Notes: generated by a model from the letters alone, not told the origin. Shown: positions 47,075 to 59,293, numbered from the stretch's first letter. The stretch is DNA of 64,000 bases from Byssothecium circinans (GCA_010015675.1 ML977023.1:192749-256748), one strand, 5' to 3'. Program-made: numbers and translations.

Positions 47075-48625
47075 CAATGGAAGGTTGGACTCTCACGGTT
47101 CTTTCAGCGTACGGCAGATCCGCGGCTAACGTTGCTTTTGTAAGTTTGCTGAATTCGGACCTGGGCGAGATCGCGGTAAACAAGTGTGCAGGCTGGACCT
47201 TCCTTTCCACATCATATAACTATCGAGGCTCTTCAGTTACTGGGGTGTTCGCGCGGCTGGGCGATGGGGGCTTAGAGAATAAACAGGAAAATATCGGCGA
47301 GCATCCTCCAGTGCCATCCATAGATAGTGAAGAGTGGTAGGTAACATTCGGATGGGCATCGATGCATTCAAGACGTCACGAAGAATCCACCAGTCACTCC
47401 CTTGTCTTGGTAGACAATTCTTGCGCATCCATCGACTGTATGCAACGTGCGCCCTCGGAAAGCCTGTATCGTCCTTTCGGGGCTTACCGTTGGTGTCACA
47501 AATAGAACACGTTCCAGCTTGTGAATCGCCAGTATGATTCTCGTGATCTTTACTGCAGGCAATTTGTTCGGGCACCGTTGAAAATGGTCGAGGCAAAAAT
47601 TGGGAGTCAACACTGCCACAACACAAGGGTATGTCAAGAAAGAATGGTGGTAAGTAAACTTCAGCAATTGGTGTGATCTTGAGTGAGGCGTGCCTTCCGC
47701 CTATAAGTAGGGTGGAGTTGTGAAAGTCGTCGAGACAAGGCAAACATCAGCCTTGTATGCTCCGTAATTTTGGGCTCCCTATGGATGAGCCAGCCAATGG
47801 AGGACTTTGACAGCGCATGAGATGTCTGACGTCCACGTGTGGGCGTGTAGATCCGTGCTGCAGGGTAGACTTTCGGTTCGTCCCAAAACCCCCTCCATCA
47901 ACAAGCGGAATACTCGACGTCAAGAGGGTGCAGGCCAGAGTATGCAGCCTTCTCACCTTCCTAGCTTTGACACCTGCTCGTGTTTGTTAAACGGAGTGTA
48001 TCCGGCGAACTTTTGAAACCTTGTGGAAATTTATACGGACTAGACACAACAAGGCTGAGGACCAGTCGGTATTACCGAAGTAAACTATTCCGCCAGTGAA
48101 TACTACCAAAGGTACGGTGTTTATTTTGAAGCATCCCATAAGATGTAACAGAATCTGCAGCTAGATTGTGTGCATGCTGCTCTTCATGATAGCGTGAGCC
48201 CTTCACCGGAATTTGTCGATGTCAGCCAATAAGCTCATGGCTTGATATGGCCTGAGATGATGGCGGCCACGTGTCCGCCTTGCATGACCCAACATGCCTA
48301 TCGCGTTCAGTAGGTTGAAGTCTTTGCAGTGCGTCCTTTGCTCAGCAACAAGGGGTGGAATCAAGGCATAGTCACGAATCAGTAAGGCTATTGAACGTGC
48401 ATACCAAAATGGCTCGTGATATACCTGATACTCTAATAGTCATTGCCTGATTCAATATATGGACGGGAAAGGCCCGACTGTTCTTTTCCATCACGTAGAG
48501 TCTCGCGGTGAATTCCAAGCCGAGTCCATGGGAACTGGTATCGTTCCAAGCACAGCCCACTGTTTTGGCGAGACTAACGTCAAAGCGTAACGTAAAAGCT
48601 CTTTGAAGGCTGGCCGTGCCTTTCA
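47075..48625. other. Gene-poor stretch between families
   Basis: An ATG-started frame of 87 codons (47077-47340, +) faces a longer open frame on the minus strand (47743-47237) that lacks an ATG. The minus frame has aromatic-rich, protein-like composition around WWILRDVLNASMPIRMLP. Neither is recognised. One may be a gene fragment. Confidence 0.35.
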
Positions 48626-49330
48626 TTAAACTTGAACTTTAGTTATTCCGCAATTTTCGCAGCGACTGTACCCGCAAGAACTGTGTTGATGCAAATGTCA
48701 GCGGATTCAATGCAATAACCAAACATGCACTCGTGAGCCTTAAGAGCGTGATTCTACCTAATAGTTTTCCCAAGGTTGAGAATATGTCGCAAGCAAGGGG
48801 GTCACTACGTACTGTATGCGCGTTAGCTCGGGTTTATTTTCCATGCAAATAAAGAGACATTACCGGGCAGCCGCGATTCTTATAAGGTATATTTGGATAG
48901 CTACAGTAACAGCACTGCCAAACATAGGCATACTTTTTTTTTGGCTATAATATTGGTGAGAACCTTCTCCCGAAAACGTTACATGTCTACACAGAATCCT
49001 TACGTGGGTGTAGACAGGACATTCAAGATAGCCGTTAGGTGAGGGATTGCTTCCCTGCTGAAGTAACGCTTGGCCGCTGGGAACAATGTTCATTCCAAAC
49101 GCCATACGTCGCTTCCCTAAAATTCTCCTAGTCGGCCGTGTAGCAGAATTGATATCCGCTTCGAGTGATTGTCGAAGGGATGGGGGACTGATGGGTTCGA
49201 GGTGTCGAAGGGAGAGGGGACTGATGGGTTCGAGGTATCGAAGAGCGCGTAGACCTGTCTTCGACCGTGAGTCAAGATTCGTGAGAAAATCTCGTGGTGC
49301 CGGCGCACCCGAGTCTCTGAGATAACGCAA
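48626..49330 (-). pseudogene. Cys/His-rich cassette, copy 2, probably broken
   Basis: Three coding pieces follow one another on the minus strand. The first, about 49330-49004, ends in PVYTH and a GT donor; it contains an 11-residue tandem repeat and has no visible ATG. The second, 48944-48864, encodes KKKYAYVWQCCYCSYPNIPY then KNRGCP. The third, 48676-48626, encodes CGYSRCENCGITKVQV and stops. Together they give the CxxC...CxxCxHxRCxxC-like pattern of the other copies, with Tyr in place of the His and no intron between the first cysteines. The donor after GCP and the nearest acceptor before CGY differ in phase by one base, so the copy is probably frameshifted or spliced differently. Confidence 0.45.
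49171..49236. repeat. 33-bp tandem repeat, two units
   Basis: GTCGAAGGGA...GGTTCGAGGT recurs at 49171 and 49204 with few differences, and a third unit begins. On the minus strand it encodes an 11-residue repeat around LEPISP. Confidence 0.85.
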
Positions 49331-50615
49331 TGTCAGAATTGCTGACGCTTACAGTATTATGTTAGCTTATCATGCATTAGATGCGCCATTCTACCATTCT
49401 ACCTGAAATATTCTAACGACTGGGTTGCGTGTGTGTTGAAGATGAAAGTAAAAGAAAATAATAGCCAAACGACGAACTCACTGACTGATATCTGGCCATA
49501 GAAGAAGCTCGACTCGGACCTGCAGTAAGGTTCAAGGATCAGATATGCCCGTGATGATCCTGGAGGGATATTCTCTAGTTGGCCCTTGCTTGAGACGGGG
49601 GTGAGACGCGGCATGGTGCGGAATGTTGGGAAATGACTTCCGGCGGCTCCTTGTTGATGCGCCGGTTTGAGAGATAATAGACTTACAAGTATCTTTCGGA
49701 CGTGTAGCATGTTTTATTCTAATAGTATGAGCAATGTGGGGCAGCTGGTGATTGAAAAGAGGGAGGTCATTCATTACCGAGTAAGTGAAGGCTTTACGCT
49801 GATAGGAACCATACGAACTGGCGAAAGAGCTCCGCTAAAGTATTTCATGAATAGCCTGAACGAAATTCAGCTGGAGACTATAACTTATTTTAAATGGATA
49901 TTCACAGTTGCACAGGGGGGGTACTATGCCCTTTTATAGCGAGTGTGACGGTGATAGTGAGACCAGCTGCCAAGCCAAGTAACCTGACAACAAACCTATC
50001 ATAGCGGCCACAAAGTCTCTTCAGTGCTTCAACCTTCGATATGAGTCTTAGTGAGCACAATGTGAACCAAGGAAAAACGTCGGGGAATTCTAGCTCTTTG
50101 TACATATCACACAATTGGGCTTCTGGACAGGAAATCACCGACGTCAATGGGAGGGGAGATATCAATTTAGTGAGTTTGTGAATAGATTTCAGTGTTTTTA
50201 CTCACGTGTATATAAAATGAGGCTCAAAACGCGTATATACTAGTTAGAGTCGATTTTTTGGTTGTATAGTATACAAATAAGTGGCTAGGAAACAACCTAA
50301 GAGAGCCCCCTTGGAGAGGCCTCAATGCTACCAACCCTTAGACGACTGCCTTAACCTGCTTCTTTTTTAATTGGAGGATCATCTGATCCTGGAACGTACT
50401 GCGTCTTGTCAACACCGACGGGACATAACAGGGGTTTTTGCAGGGATAACTACCTGATCGTCAGTCTCAATTAAATAGGATTTTCATGAGGATGGAAATA
50501 ATACTAAGCTTTTAGCCGGTAAAGGGCCGCGCGCTTCATTAGAATGAAACGTCGCGCGTAGTGTTGAGGCCTTTTGTGAGGGTAATTTGTACGCGTTTTG
50601 CACTAGTTTTGTCTA
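49331..50615. other. Unresolved coding-like and repeat-rich stretch
   Basis: Minus-strand frames at 49710-49399, 49774-49532 and 50165-49902 have protein-like composition, and the last includes a hydrophobic segment. They may be upstream exons of the Cys-rich copy 2 gene, but I could not connect them. An imperfect palindrome with CGCGCG arms sits at 50528-50558. Confidence 0.3.
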
Positions 50616-50860
50616 CAGCCCCCTCTCGCGAGTAAGAATTCTCCGGATTTAAGACCAGACCACCAAAAATGCGCAACCACCCAAAAGCCCACCAAAAACA
50701 GAGCTTTCTGCATTTCTAGAGGATTGCAGAGCAATAACAACGCGCTTTAGATAAAAGGTGTATGTAGAGACTAAAAATCGAGCGTGGAGTGGTGGTGTGG
50801 GTGGGTGGTGCAAATCGAGCTTAAATCCGGAGTTCATCTACTCGCGAGAGAGCCCCCCTG
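50616..50860. mobile_element. ~245-bp foldback/MITE-like element
   Basis: Inverted repeats CTCTCGCGAGTA...CTCCGGATTTAAG at 50623-50653 and 50820-50850 agree at 25 of 31 positions, with mismatches in one central block. Outer CAG/CTG ends and C/G runs may extend the termini. CCACC/GGTGG-rich arms inside the termini can also pair. No coding capacity and no clear target-site duplication. Confidence 0.7.
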
Positions 50861-51506
50861 GCTCGGGTGCGTGGTTTCCGTTAGCAGTAAATCCTTACAA
50901 GGGTGAATAGCCAATCGGACATAACGCTCAGCGTTAATCGCAGGGGCATTAGTAATGCAAAAGCGGCCCATTTGCTACCTAAAAGCGTCCGTGTGATATG
51001 GTCTTGGCTCTTTCAAGGTTCTAAGCTTTACTTGGTCGCTATTCGGCACTACTCACGGCCGAACTAGGCCCTACTAAGAAAGCTCCTATCACCGGACTGT
51101 TAAGCACCGTATCCAACATATTCAGCCGCATATGCAGATTCTACGTTTTATGTTTCTGCAAGCCACCTTGCGCGAGTTTTATCTTACTTCATGGTAACTT
51201 CTTCATCTTGATCCGCACATCTAAATTTGCAATCAAGAAACTAGAGTGCGCAATACATAGCAAAGTGTTTGAGGGTAAAGGAGTGCCAAATTGTGGCTTC
51301 TCATGTAAAAGGATACGATATATTTTGAAGCCAGACTGAATCATGTCAGAACGTCATTAGGACCGACTATGCAAAGCCAACATCCTCTCTCTCATCCTCT
51401 CACCATCTCCAATAAACTCTACCTCTCGTTCTGCGCACATGAACCTCTCATATTTCGGTCTGGCTTGTGCAGCCTAGTTCGGTCATGGTTGTACCCCCTA
51501 GTTCAG
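50861..51506. other. Intergenic, no gene seen
   Basis: About 650 bp between the foldback element and the 3' end of A2; no feature recognised. Confidence 0.5.
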
Positions 51507-53522
51507 TCAAACCCAAAGGAGGGGAGTCGGCCTATCCCTCGTCTGGAATACGTGCACATTGTACCATTTTGAAAGAAACATTGGAAACCTGGCCACGTGT
51601 CCTGGAATGTTGTGTGCGTGAGCAGTAGCCCATCTCCACCAAGGGCGTTGGCGAAGTCGAGTTCTTGCCAGGACGAGCATACACTGCGGCATTACCGTTA
51701 TGGCCGCAGTGACGATTACGAATGACGTTGTATTCCTCTCAAAGTAGAACATCGGTTGAGGTATAGCACAGAATGCACTGACGATGGCAACAGGTGAAAC
51801 GGCCAGCACCATCGTCCAGGAAATGAAGCCATCCACTTCTGCAGACTTGCTGGTCTCCAGCGCCAGACGTAGCTGGAGGACTTGTGCTAAAGTTTGGCAT
51901 TGCTGTTCAAGTGCTTCAAGCCGCTTCTCAAGATCCTCCAGCCTCTTTTTGATATCTTGAAGGTCTTGAAACTTTTCGTTGATCTCGGCAAAGCATCTTT
52001 CGATATGCTGCTTGCTTTTAGGAGTGAAAGACTGTTGATCGTGAAAGTATGCAATACCATGGTATCTCCCTTGGAAGATATGAATTGGTCCCACGCCACG
52101 TTTGTCATTTTGATACATTCCAAGAGTTTCTGAATAAGACGATGGGTCTTGTGTGTCCATTCGAAAGTTTGAACTACCTTTTGTCCTCCTCCGAGCTTAC
52201 TCCGGAAAGATCGTCTTCAGTGTAACCGTGTACAATGTTCTCAAGAACACGGATTAGGCTGGACCACTCATTACGGACTTGGCCAATGCGAAGTCTTACG
52301 ACACTGACGAAATATTCTCTCGGGTTCCAGATTGGGTAGTTTGCGTACAGAAGCTCAACCCACGCGAAAGGGTCGGTGTTCAAACCGTGGTGATCGAAAG
52401 CATCCTTATCTAGTTCACGGTCTAGATCGTAGGCAGTATCTTCAAAACAATGCGCTGTCCACCTTTTCTTATCCGTACTACATATTGTTAAAGAGGTGTG
52501 CTTCGTACAGGTAAAGATTGCCTTGTTGTTGCGCTCCCGGGAAACTGTTGACTAAGAAGGATAGATCATGTCGCACTCGAGCTGTCGTGTTCTTCGCTTC
52601 CATTGGTGGTGGAGCATAAGCTCTCAAAGCATAGGAAGGAACGTTGAACTCCATCTCAAAAACTCTATAACCTTTGGTCTGTTTATTTTGTCAGTGGGCA
52701 ATTCCCGTGGCGCAAAGTCTTGACAAAACTTTCGGCAAGGTTTTGGACTTGAGTGGCGTACTGTTATCCTCACTCTCAATGATGTTTGGAGTGCAACGTG
52801 CTTCCACATTACATCTCTCAATGTTGGTATTTGATGCAAGGGGGATTAATAAGCGCCGTAAGATAATGCGAATCGAGATTGAGACGTAACCGAATTCAAG
52901 ATCAATACACTGATCAATGTAGGAGCACTCAGGCAGAGTACGACTCGATCACATCAGTCTTCGATCCGCATCAGGTAAATCCCCGACACCATATCTCTAT
53001 CGTGAATACGGTTAGAGGCGATTTCGATTGCTCTGGATCGTTTCTTACCTCTCGTTTCAAGTGCCCGTACAGCGTAGCTGCTGTCATCGGTAAATCGTAC
53101 TTGCGGAAGCACTGCGCGTCGGAGTCCTTCCCATCTGTCGGACGGAACTCTCGATCATCGAGCCATGCACATCGCTTTGCAGATCTATCAGAGTATGGAG
53201 ACTCTGAGTTTTGATAGAACCGCATGACGTCTTCGACTTGACGCATTGGAGCCTCTTGGTCGTATTTGAAGAAAGCCCTAAGCTCAAGACCTTCTCGATA
53301 ACCGTCTTGCATCCGAAGCCAGTCGAGGAACAGTGTATCGTTCGGATTTTGGATTTCCAAGAAAAGTGGACTCCGTTGTTTTGTGAGATAGCTCAGTGGA
53401 TGGGAAGTGGCTTCTTTGGAAGCCATTATCGTGCCCATGGTACGAATAAGGCTGGCGACTTTGCCGCGCGACAAAAAGTGAATATAATCTGGAAAGAGGG
53501 GGATGGCCGCTTTTCGCATCAT
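51507..53522 (-). pseudogene. Family 1 member A2, frameshifted copy of A1
   Basis: The order of A1 is kept: an N-terminal exon (53522 or 53426 to 53049) with KRCAWLDDREFRPTDG, a short exon 52996-52953 encoding YGVGDLPDADRRL, then LRDVMWKHVALQTSLRVRI, TKGYRVFEMEFNVPSYALRA, YPIWNPREYFVSVVRLRIGQ, a coiled coil with one 35-residue unit, and two terminal helices around LAVSPVAIVSAFCAIPQP. By comparison with A1 the frame breaks at several places: an acceptor is lost and one base is missing near 52880-52910, the length differs just after (near 52830), two bases are missing near 52490, and about eight extra bases lie near 52060. It therefore looks like a decayed gene. Confidence 0.75.
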
Positions 53523-54093
53523 GAGTACCTTGGTACATCTATTCCAACTCCGATAGCTTTCAAAACATTGTTTGCGACGTAATCACAGTGTACGCAGTTG
53601 ATAGGTGTGAAACATTAAGCGCCGTGAAAACCAGTCCTCCCGAATCATTAGCTCTGAACACCGTACCGCACCTCAAAGCGCGGCTATGCACTTTATAGAT
53701 CGCTAGCAAGTAAGCATGCGATTCTAACAATAATGGCGCTTCGGTATGTAAATGTGTAGCGGTTAAGAGACGTGATACCATGATCGAAGAGTCAGGCTAG
53801 ACCCGCACCCACCGGAAAAGTAAGACGCTTCTTAAACTTGGTGGAAAACCGGATGACCACACAAAAAAAATGCGTCCTTATTTCCGGTGGAGACTGCACC
53901 AAAAGATATACGAACAATATGGAATGAAACCCAATACCGAAATAAAAAGTCGTCAAGATTGTAGTAAAAACGTAAGAGCGCGTTCATTGAAAAGTCCTTC
54001 GGTATCAAGCCACGCACTGTCGCTGTTATCCTGCCTTGCTGTTAGAGCCTTCTATATGTAGTTTTAAATTTACTCACTTCGAATCGCTGCTTC
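53523..54093. other. Upstream region of A2 and 3' flank of B2
   Basis: Contains the 17-base sequence at 53607-53623 shared with the A1 upstream region. No gene seen. Confidence 0.5.
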
Positions 54094-56254
54094 CTACTCC
54101 TGTTTCTCAAGCTGATCCCACTGCCCTAACACAAGACCAGCCAGTATCCCCCTCAGCTTCAATCGCCTTATCAAGTAACTCGCTAGCAGGACGACTCGGA
54201 GCACGAGAAAAACAATGCATACGCCAATTGAAAATGATGTTGCATTTCTGGAAAAGCCAAAAATCTTCTCTTGGGTGCTGAAGTATCCTGTGACTACGAT
54301 AAACGGCGCAAGGAATTGATTCGACTAGGACTAGATTAGCCGAGTGAATGACTGCGTAGATGTAGGGCGGGAAGTACCGTGAACATCAAACCGGCGCTCA
54401 TGTTATTTGCAAACGCAACAGTATGCGTCTCGAGAGCCACTCGGTAGTTATTCTCGTTGAGTCTGTAGTCTTGAAGACTGGCGTGACTACTCTCAAGGCC
54501 CATGCATAGTGCTAACTGCCTCCGGGTCAGAGCTCAGGGGTTACACGGAAAGGATACAATCTTACATTCTTGGCAGTTTCTTGACACAAGCGTTTGAAAC
54601 TACTCAGTTCTCCCTCAAGCTCGACAAGCTCTAAGGAACACTCCTTGATAGCATCTAGTGCGTATATTGCTCTTGAATCAGTGAGGTCGCCGAAGTATCC
54701 TATGTCGCCTTGAGGACCGAGGAAAGTGTCCAAAACTCTGATGTTGGTGGATAGTCTTTCGTGCAGCTCACAGAGAAGCTCGCTTGTCTGACCAGTCCAT
54801 GCCAAGGCTTCGTGAAGGCTATAAGAATAACCACTGAAAAGCCTACTAAATTGTTTGAAAGGATGCTTAGATCTCTGCACTTAGTGTTAGTCGACGCATT
54901 TATTTGCTTTTCGGACGGGGAAGCCCTCACCCATATCTTCACCGCAAATATGATAGTATGAACTAGTAGTGACCAGTCATTTGTCATCATGCGGACATGG
55001 TGTCGCGCGACTATTAGCCAGTATAATCTTGGATCCCAGATCGGGTCACCTGCAGCAAGGGTGAAGCCAGCATCAGCAGCCAACTCATCCTCGTTCAGCA
55101 CGTTTTCTTCACCCTCTTCATCTGAAGTTTCACTGTGATCGTCGTCTGTGTTTTCATCGTCATCATCATCCAGCTGTGGCTCCGAATTTGTGAAGCCAAA
55201 TGCGGACCATTTTGAATGATCCCAACCACACACGACTAGACAGATGCGAGACTCTCGAATGACTTGTCGATGTAACTTTCCTTTCTTTGATGCCAGTCCA
55301 AGGAAATCGATATGGAACAAACTGTTCTCTTCGTGGGTTGTGTGATGTTTTCGTGCACGGAACGCAGCGATGGGTACCACTTTCAAAACCAAGCGACTTA
55401 GGTGTAGTTCGAGACGAAAGATAGTATTGTCGGGAAGCTAAGAATAGTGTGAGTTTGGAGATTATCGACGACTTCGAGAATTCTTTTGGAGACTTACAGG
55501 AAAGTGAACTCGGAGTGTTGTCGCGCCATCAAGATATCGGCAGAGCGCATCCCGTAAAACTTGGACTTGATGGAACCATGCTGTATCGGCCAGGGCATCA
55601 ATGAAGTCCGGATCCAAATTCCGGATGAAGCTGAGTGCTTGGTCAATGCTTGTAACTGCTGTGCAACCAAAATATGATACGGTGGATCGACCAATGATGA
55701 CCACCTAGGATTTGCATAGCCTGCGAATGGCCCAGCGTCCGATGAAGATAGTAGAGAAAAACCGACTTACAGCAACTGCCGATATGACTTTGGACTGCTA
55801 CCATCTGCAAAGCGCTAGAGATATTAGCATGGTAATAACAAGGAAGTATGAAAGCTGCTGTACATACCTGGCTAAGCTCTTTTGTCAACTCTGCTGCGGT
55901 CAACCACTTTGGCATACTTTGTGAGTATCTAGAAGCGCATGATTGGAAGTCAAGCCAAGCTCGGGCGGGCTCTACAGCTGCTCTTTTGGATGCTGGGATG
56001 GCCTCCCATCTGTCGCAGAACTGGGTAATAACCCGGTAGATAACCGTAGGACCAGAAGTGTCATTATCGAGGAGAAAGGAATCCCGGCTACCCCTCTTCT
56101 GCTGGACCTCCTGTTTGGTATCGTTGAAAGGTCGATCATTCCATTGGCGATTCTCGAGAAACTTTGTTTTCCACTGTTTATAAGATCCTTGCGTATGATA
56201 CCTTGGCTGGAGATGGCATGCTGTTTGAGTAGACCTGGGACAATAACACGACAT
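54094..56254 (-). CDS. Family 1 member B2: CorA-like two-helix protein, intact
   Basis: Seven exons: 56254-55868, 55814-55771, 55648-55498, 55437-54931, 54874-54566, 54515-54378 and 54324-54094; 588 residues. Exon count, phases and the length of exon 5 (309 nt) equal those of B1. In both proteins exon 5 covers residues 364-466. Landmarks are SYRQLL, LDPDFIDALADTAWFHQ, an acidic run near 55120-55190, DPIWDPRLYWLIVA, PQGDIGYF, a shorter heptad region than B1 (28 residues fewer), and two helices around FIVVTGYFS and FSIGVCIVFLVLRVVLL. The start is the first ATG in frame after upstream stops. Sequence divergence from B1 is large, so the duplication is old, yet no break is seen. Function unknown. 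Confidence 0.8.
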
Positions 56255-57920
56255 GTGGGAGTACTCCCCAACAGTATGCACCCGTAGTCGTTATTCACTT
56301 TGTTACCACAGGCGTTTGTGTGTGGGGCCTCTAGATTATTGCTACAGCAGAATCTATTTGGCGATGATACACCTAATCATATTAGTGCTACATGGAAACA
56401 GAGTTCAGCAAGCTAGAGACTTACACGAGATGATTGCGGTCTTTGGATATCGATTCACCAGCAGTGTTAGATGAGCCTGCATTCTCGTCCGTATGAATCT
56501 AGTGAATTGAGTACTCTTTGATCAGACTGTATTGGCGCTGGATGTTTCGATAATTGGAATGGCGCAGCGGTCAGTGACGTGGTACGAGCAGCATCAAGCA
56601 CTATAGGGAGAAACTGGTCACAAGGGCTCAATGACCTCTTTCGTAGATTCCGAAATATTCTCGCAATAAATGGGTTCTGGGGCTACTGATCAATACGAAC
56701 TCCCGACTGTCATCCACTCGCCGTTGTACTCTTGCATTCTGTACCCTGTAGGTCGTCAGAGAAAATTCACATCCTGGCAATTGAGCCGCCTCGTAGGCTG
56801 AAGATCCAAGTCGTACACGGCCACGTTTCGGCAGTCGTTTCGTCCAAACTATTTTATGGTCGTAGCTGTAGGCGTACTGTTGGGCATCGTGAAAGGGGGC
56901 GGTGCTCGGGGTCCAGTTGAAGTCAATTCAGATCTATCACTTGCGAGATCAGTCGGAAGAGCGGCGGTGAGCACTGCTACGTTGATTGGTTGGAGAAACA
57001 CGATACCCGAAGAAGTAGCACGACGTAAGGCAAACTTTTCAGCCTCGTGGAAAACCAGGCGATTGGGCTCGCATGCATCAAACGTCAGGCTGCATGGAAG
57101 GACGAACAACAACACACAACGTTGTTCACGCGCCCTCGTGCATGCCCGCATTGCAGGAAACGTCCAATCGTACTTCCAAAGCTCTGGGGAAGAGCAACCT
57201 TGGCGATGAAAATTTGAGATAAAGGCAACTGACATGAGAGCTCAGCCAGATCAATGTGCGCCCGACCCCTTCCGTTGCCACTCTCTGGTCTACCTCTTAA
57301 ACTCCTAGATGAGTTGAAATAAGAAGTGTGCACAAAGATGATTTGTACATCCGTAGTAAATAATGAGACGTTTTTGTCTTCCCGTGATTAGTGCGACCAG
57401 TTCTCATCTGGTGAATTAAGGCCGAAAGATGGGCCACGTCGATACTATGTCGTGGTTGTCCGGGGTGTCCTGTATGCCACTCACCGGTTTCCAGGAGACT
57501 GGACAAACGCACAACGTGTGATACACACCTGAGAGTCAGCCTCGAAATTTCCGCGCAAGCCCTCACGATAGAGAGCTTTTCCAGAAACCAATGTAGTTTT
57601 CCAAAGATTACGAGATGTGTCCTAGTGGGAGAGTTTAGCGACCAAGAGCGCAGCCCGTAATATTGACGCTTCTATATCCGAGCGATGGAAAGAGAACCAA
57701 GGGGAAAGAAAAAGTATTTCAAGCGTGAGTCAGCTTTTCAGATATCTTCTTTCGTAAAAATTCCCTCCCGCCAAGCATATTTTCGACATATTGAAACAGC
57801 ACCGTTTTTGAGTGGAGAAATAAGCATAATACATACAATACAATCAGTGAGACATACGACGCGAGATAACAAATACAACAAGAAGTGAATAAATATGAGG
57901 GGGAATGGCCCACAAAGTGG
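56255..57920. other. Gene-poor stretch with antiparallel frames
   Basis: Around 56849-57235 an ATG frame of 117 codons (+, from 56856) and one of 128 codons (-, from 57235) overlap antiparallel; neither has a motif, and one or both are chance. Nothing else recognised. Confidence 0.35.
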
Positions 57921-58594
57921 TCAACGAACCAAAATCTTAGTGACGGGGCAGGCGTTGCATCGAGCATGACTGCAGTTCGGACACGCACGATACTTGTACG
58001 GCACCGATGGATACGAGCATGCACACTGCATGGCGTCAACAAGGGTATCCCAGGTTCTGTTCGAGAGGAGGCTTACACATTGGAAGACGTACGCATATTT
58101 TTTCGGTTTGGCCTGCAGGTCGTTTAGCTTGGAATGGGCAGATATCATCAATTGTTGAGGCAGTGCATACAAGTGTTTGACTAGGAGCAGGAGCGGGATC
58201 CTTTAATGCGGCATAGGTATCCTCAGCCGATGGCAAAGTCTGCCCATCGCATGGGCTTTCCAGTTGAGTCCAAGTACTCCTGCGTGCCTTGTCGCGCATT
58301 TTCTTGCCACCAAACTTCGGCTTGTCGCTGTGCTAACAGGTCCCAGATAGCCTTCCACTCTTCCAACGTTATGGCCCGCTATCGCCTGCTTTGTAACGTG
58401 TAACTCTCCAATCACCTCTGCCCTCCCCTCTCCCCCACACCACACGTGGCACGCTTCCTCCGTTGGGGTGGTCGCAAATGTCTCGATGTCATCCAATGAT
58501 GATGGTGCTGATAGTAACGAGGCCTGGGGGCTGAATGACTGAAGGTTCGATAGATAGCGCGGATTGGGGAACCGTAACGTGTGTTGTGTGGGTC
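57921..58594 (-). CDS. Cys/His-rich putative zinc-binding protein, copy 3 (most complete)
   Basis: Coding pieces on the minus strand: 58594-58416 (ending HVWCGGEGRAE), 58378-58223 (beginning RAITLEEWKAIWDLLAQRQA and including WWQENARQGTQEYLDSTGK), a stretch around 58240-58171 in another frame (PSAEDTYAALKDPAPAPSQT), 58112-58077 (AKPKKYAYVFQC) and 58025-57921 (ACSYPSVPYKYRAC after its first Cys, then CSHARCNACPVTK, stop). The last two exons have the same lengths, 36 and 105 nt, as copy 1. A TGA at 58225-58223 precedes the shift of frame, so either two genes abut or one base has been lost. A further 5' piece upstream of 58594 is likely but has no clear start. The cysteine spacing suggests zinc binding; function unknown. 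Confidence 0.5.
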
Positions 58595-59030
58595 CTAAGA
58601 TCAATGACAAAATGTTTATTAGGGACTGACTGATAATCTCACCGTTTCCCTACTCGGACGGCTCCCTTACATACTTACTGGTTGTTTGCTCCCCGAATGG
58701 TGCAACTCGGAAAGGACGGGAGTGTTAAGGGAGGTCGCTGTCCGTGAAAACAACACATGCTGCTTACTTCATAAACGCACATTTGATGAAAGATAGGATC
58801 AATGCCGCCGAACTTTCATTTCCCGCGACGCATTGGAGGCCGACCATGACACGGAGGCATGGATGGGTGATGTCCATGATGAAGCATTGATGTACAAAAA
58901 AAAATTCATTATATTGTATTAGGACTAGCGGATAAAAACTACTAAGCAGTGATCACTATTCCTTCTTTAGGTTTAGCGGTAGTCGTCACTTTGACTAAAG
59001 CGGTGGAAATTAGAGTTACAACCCCCCTCC

Positions 59031-59277
59031 ATGAACGGGCGATTCCGCGGTTTGGTGGGGGGAGGCCTGTGCGTAGAAGGTGCGAGAATCAAATACGTCG
59101 TTATATAAGCGTTTATAACAAGAATTTAAGAGAGATAGTACTAGGTAGCAAATTAGGTTAGAATTAAGTATTATAAAGTAGTAATAGAATGTAATTTTAT
59201 ATGTAAAGTATATAGAAAATGGGTATAGCGTGAGCATTAGGTGGCGCTCGGTCGAACCCACGGAACCGCCCGTTCAT
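59031..59277. mobile_element. 247-bp AT-rich element with ~20-bp terminal inverted repeats
   Basis: ATGAACGGGCGATTCCGCGG at 59031 is matched in inverse orientation from 59277 inward with two differences. The interior is AT-rich and non-coding. Both flanks have C-runs of the form ACCCCC, but I cannot state a target-site duplication with confidence. Confidence 0.7.
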
Positions 59278-59293
59278 GATACCCCCTTGTACG

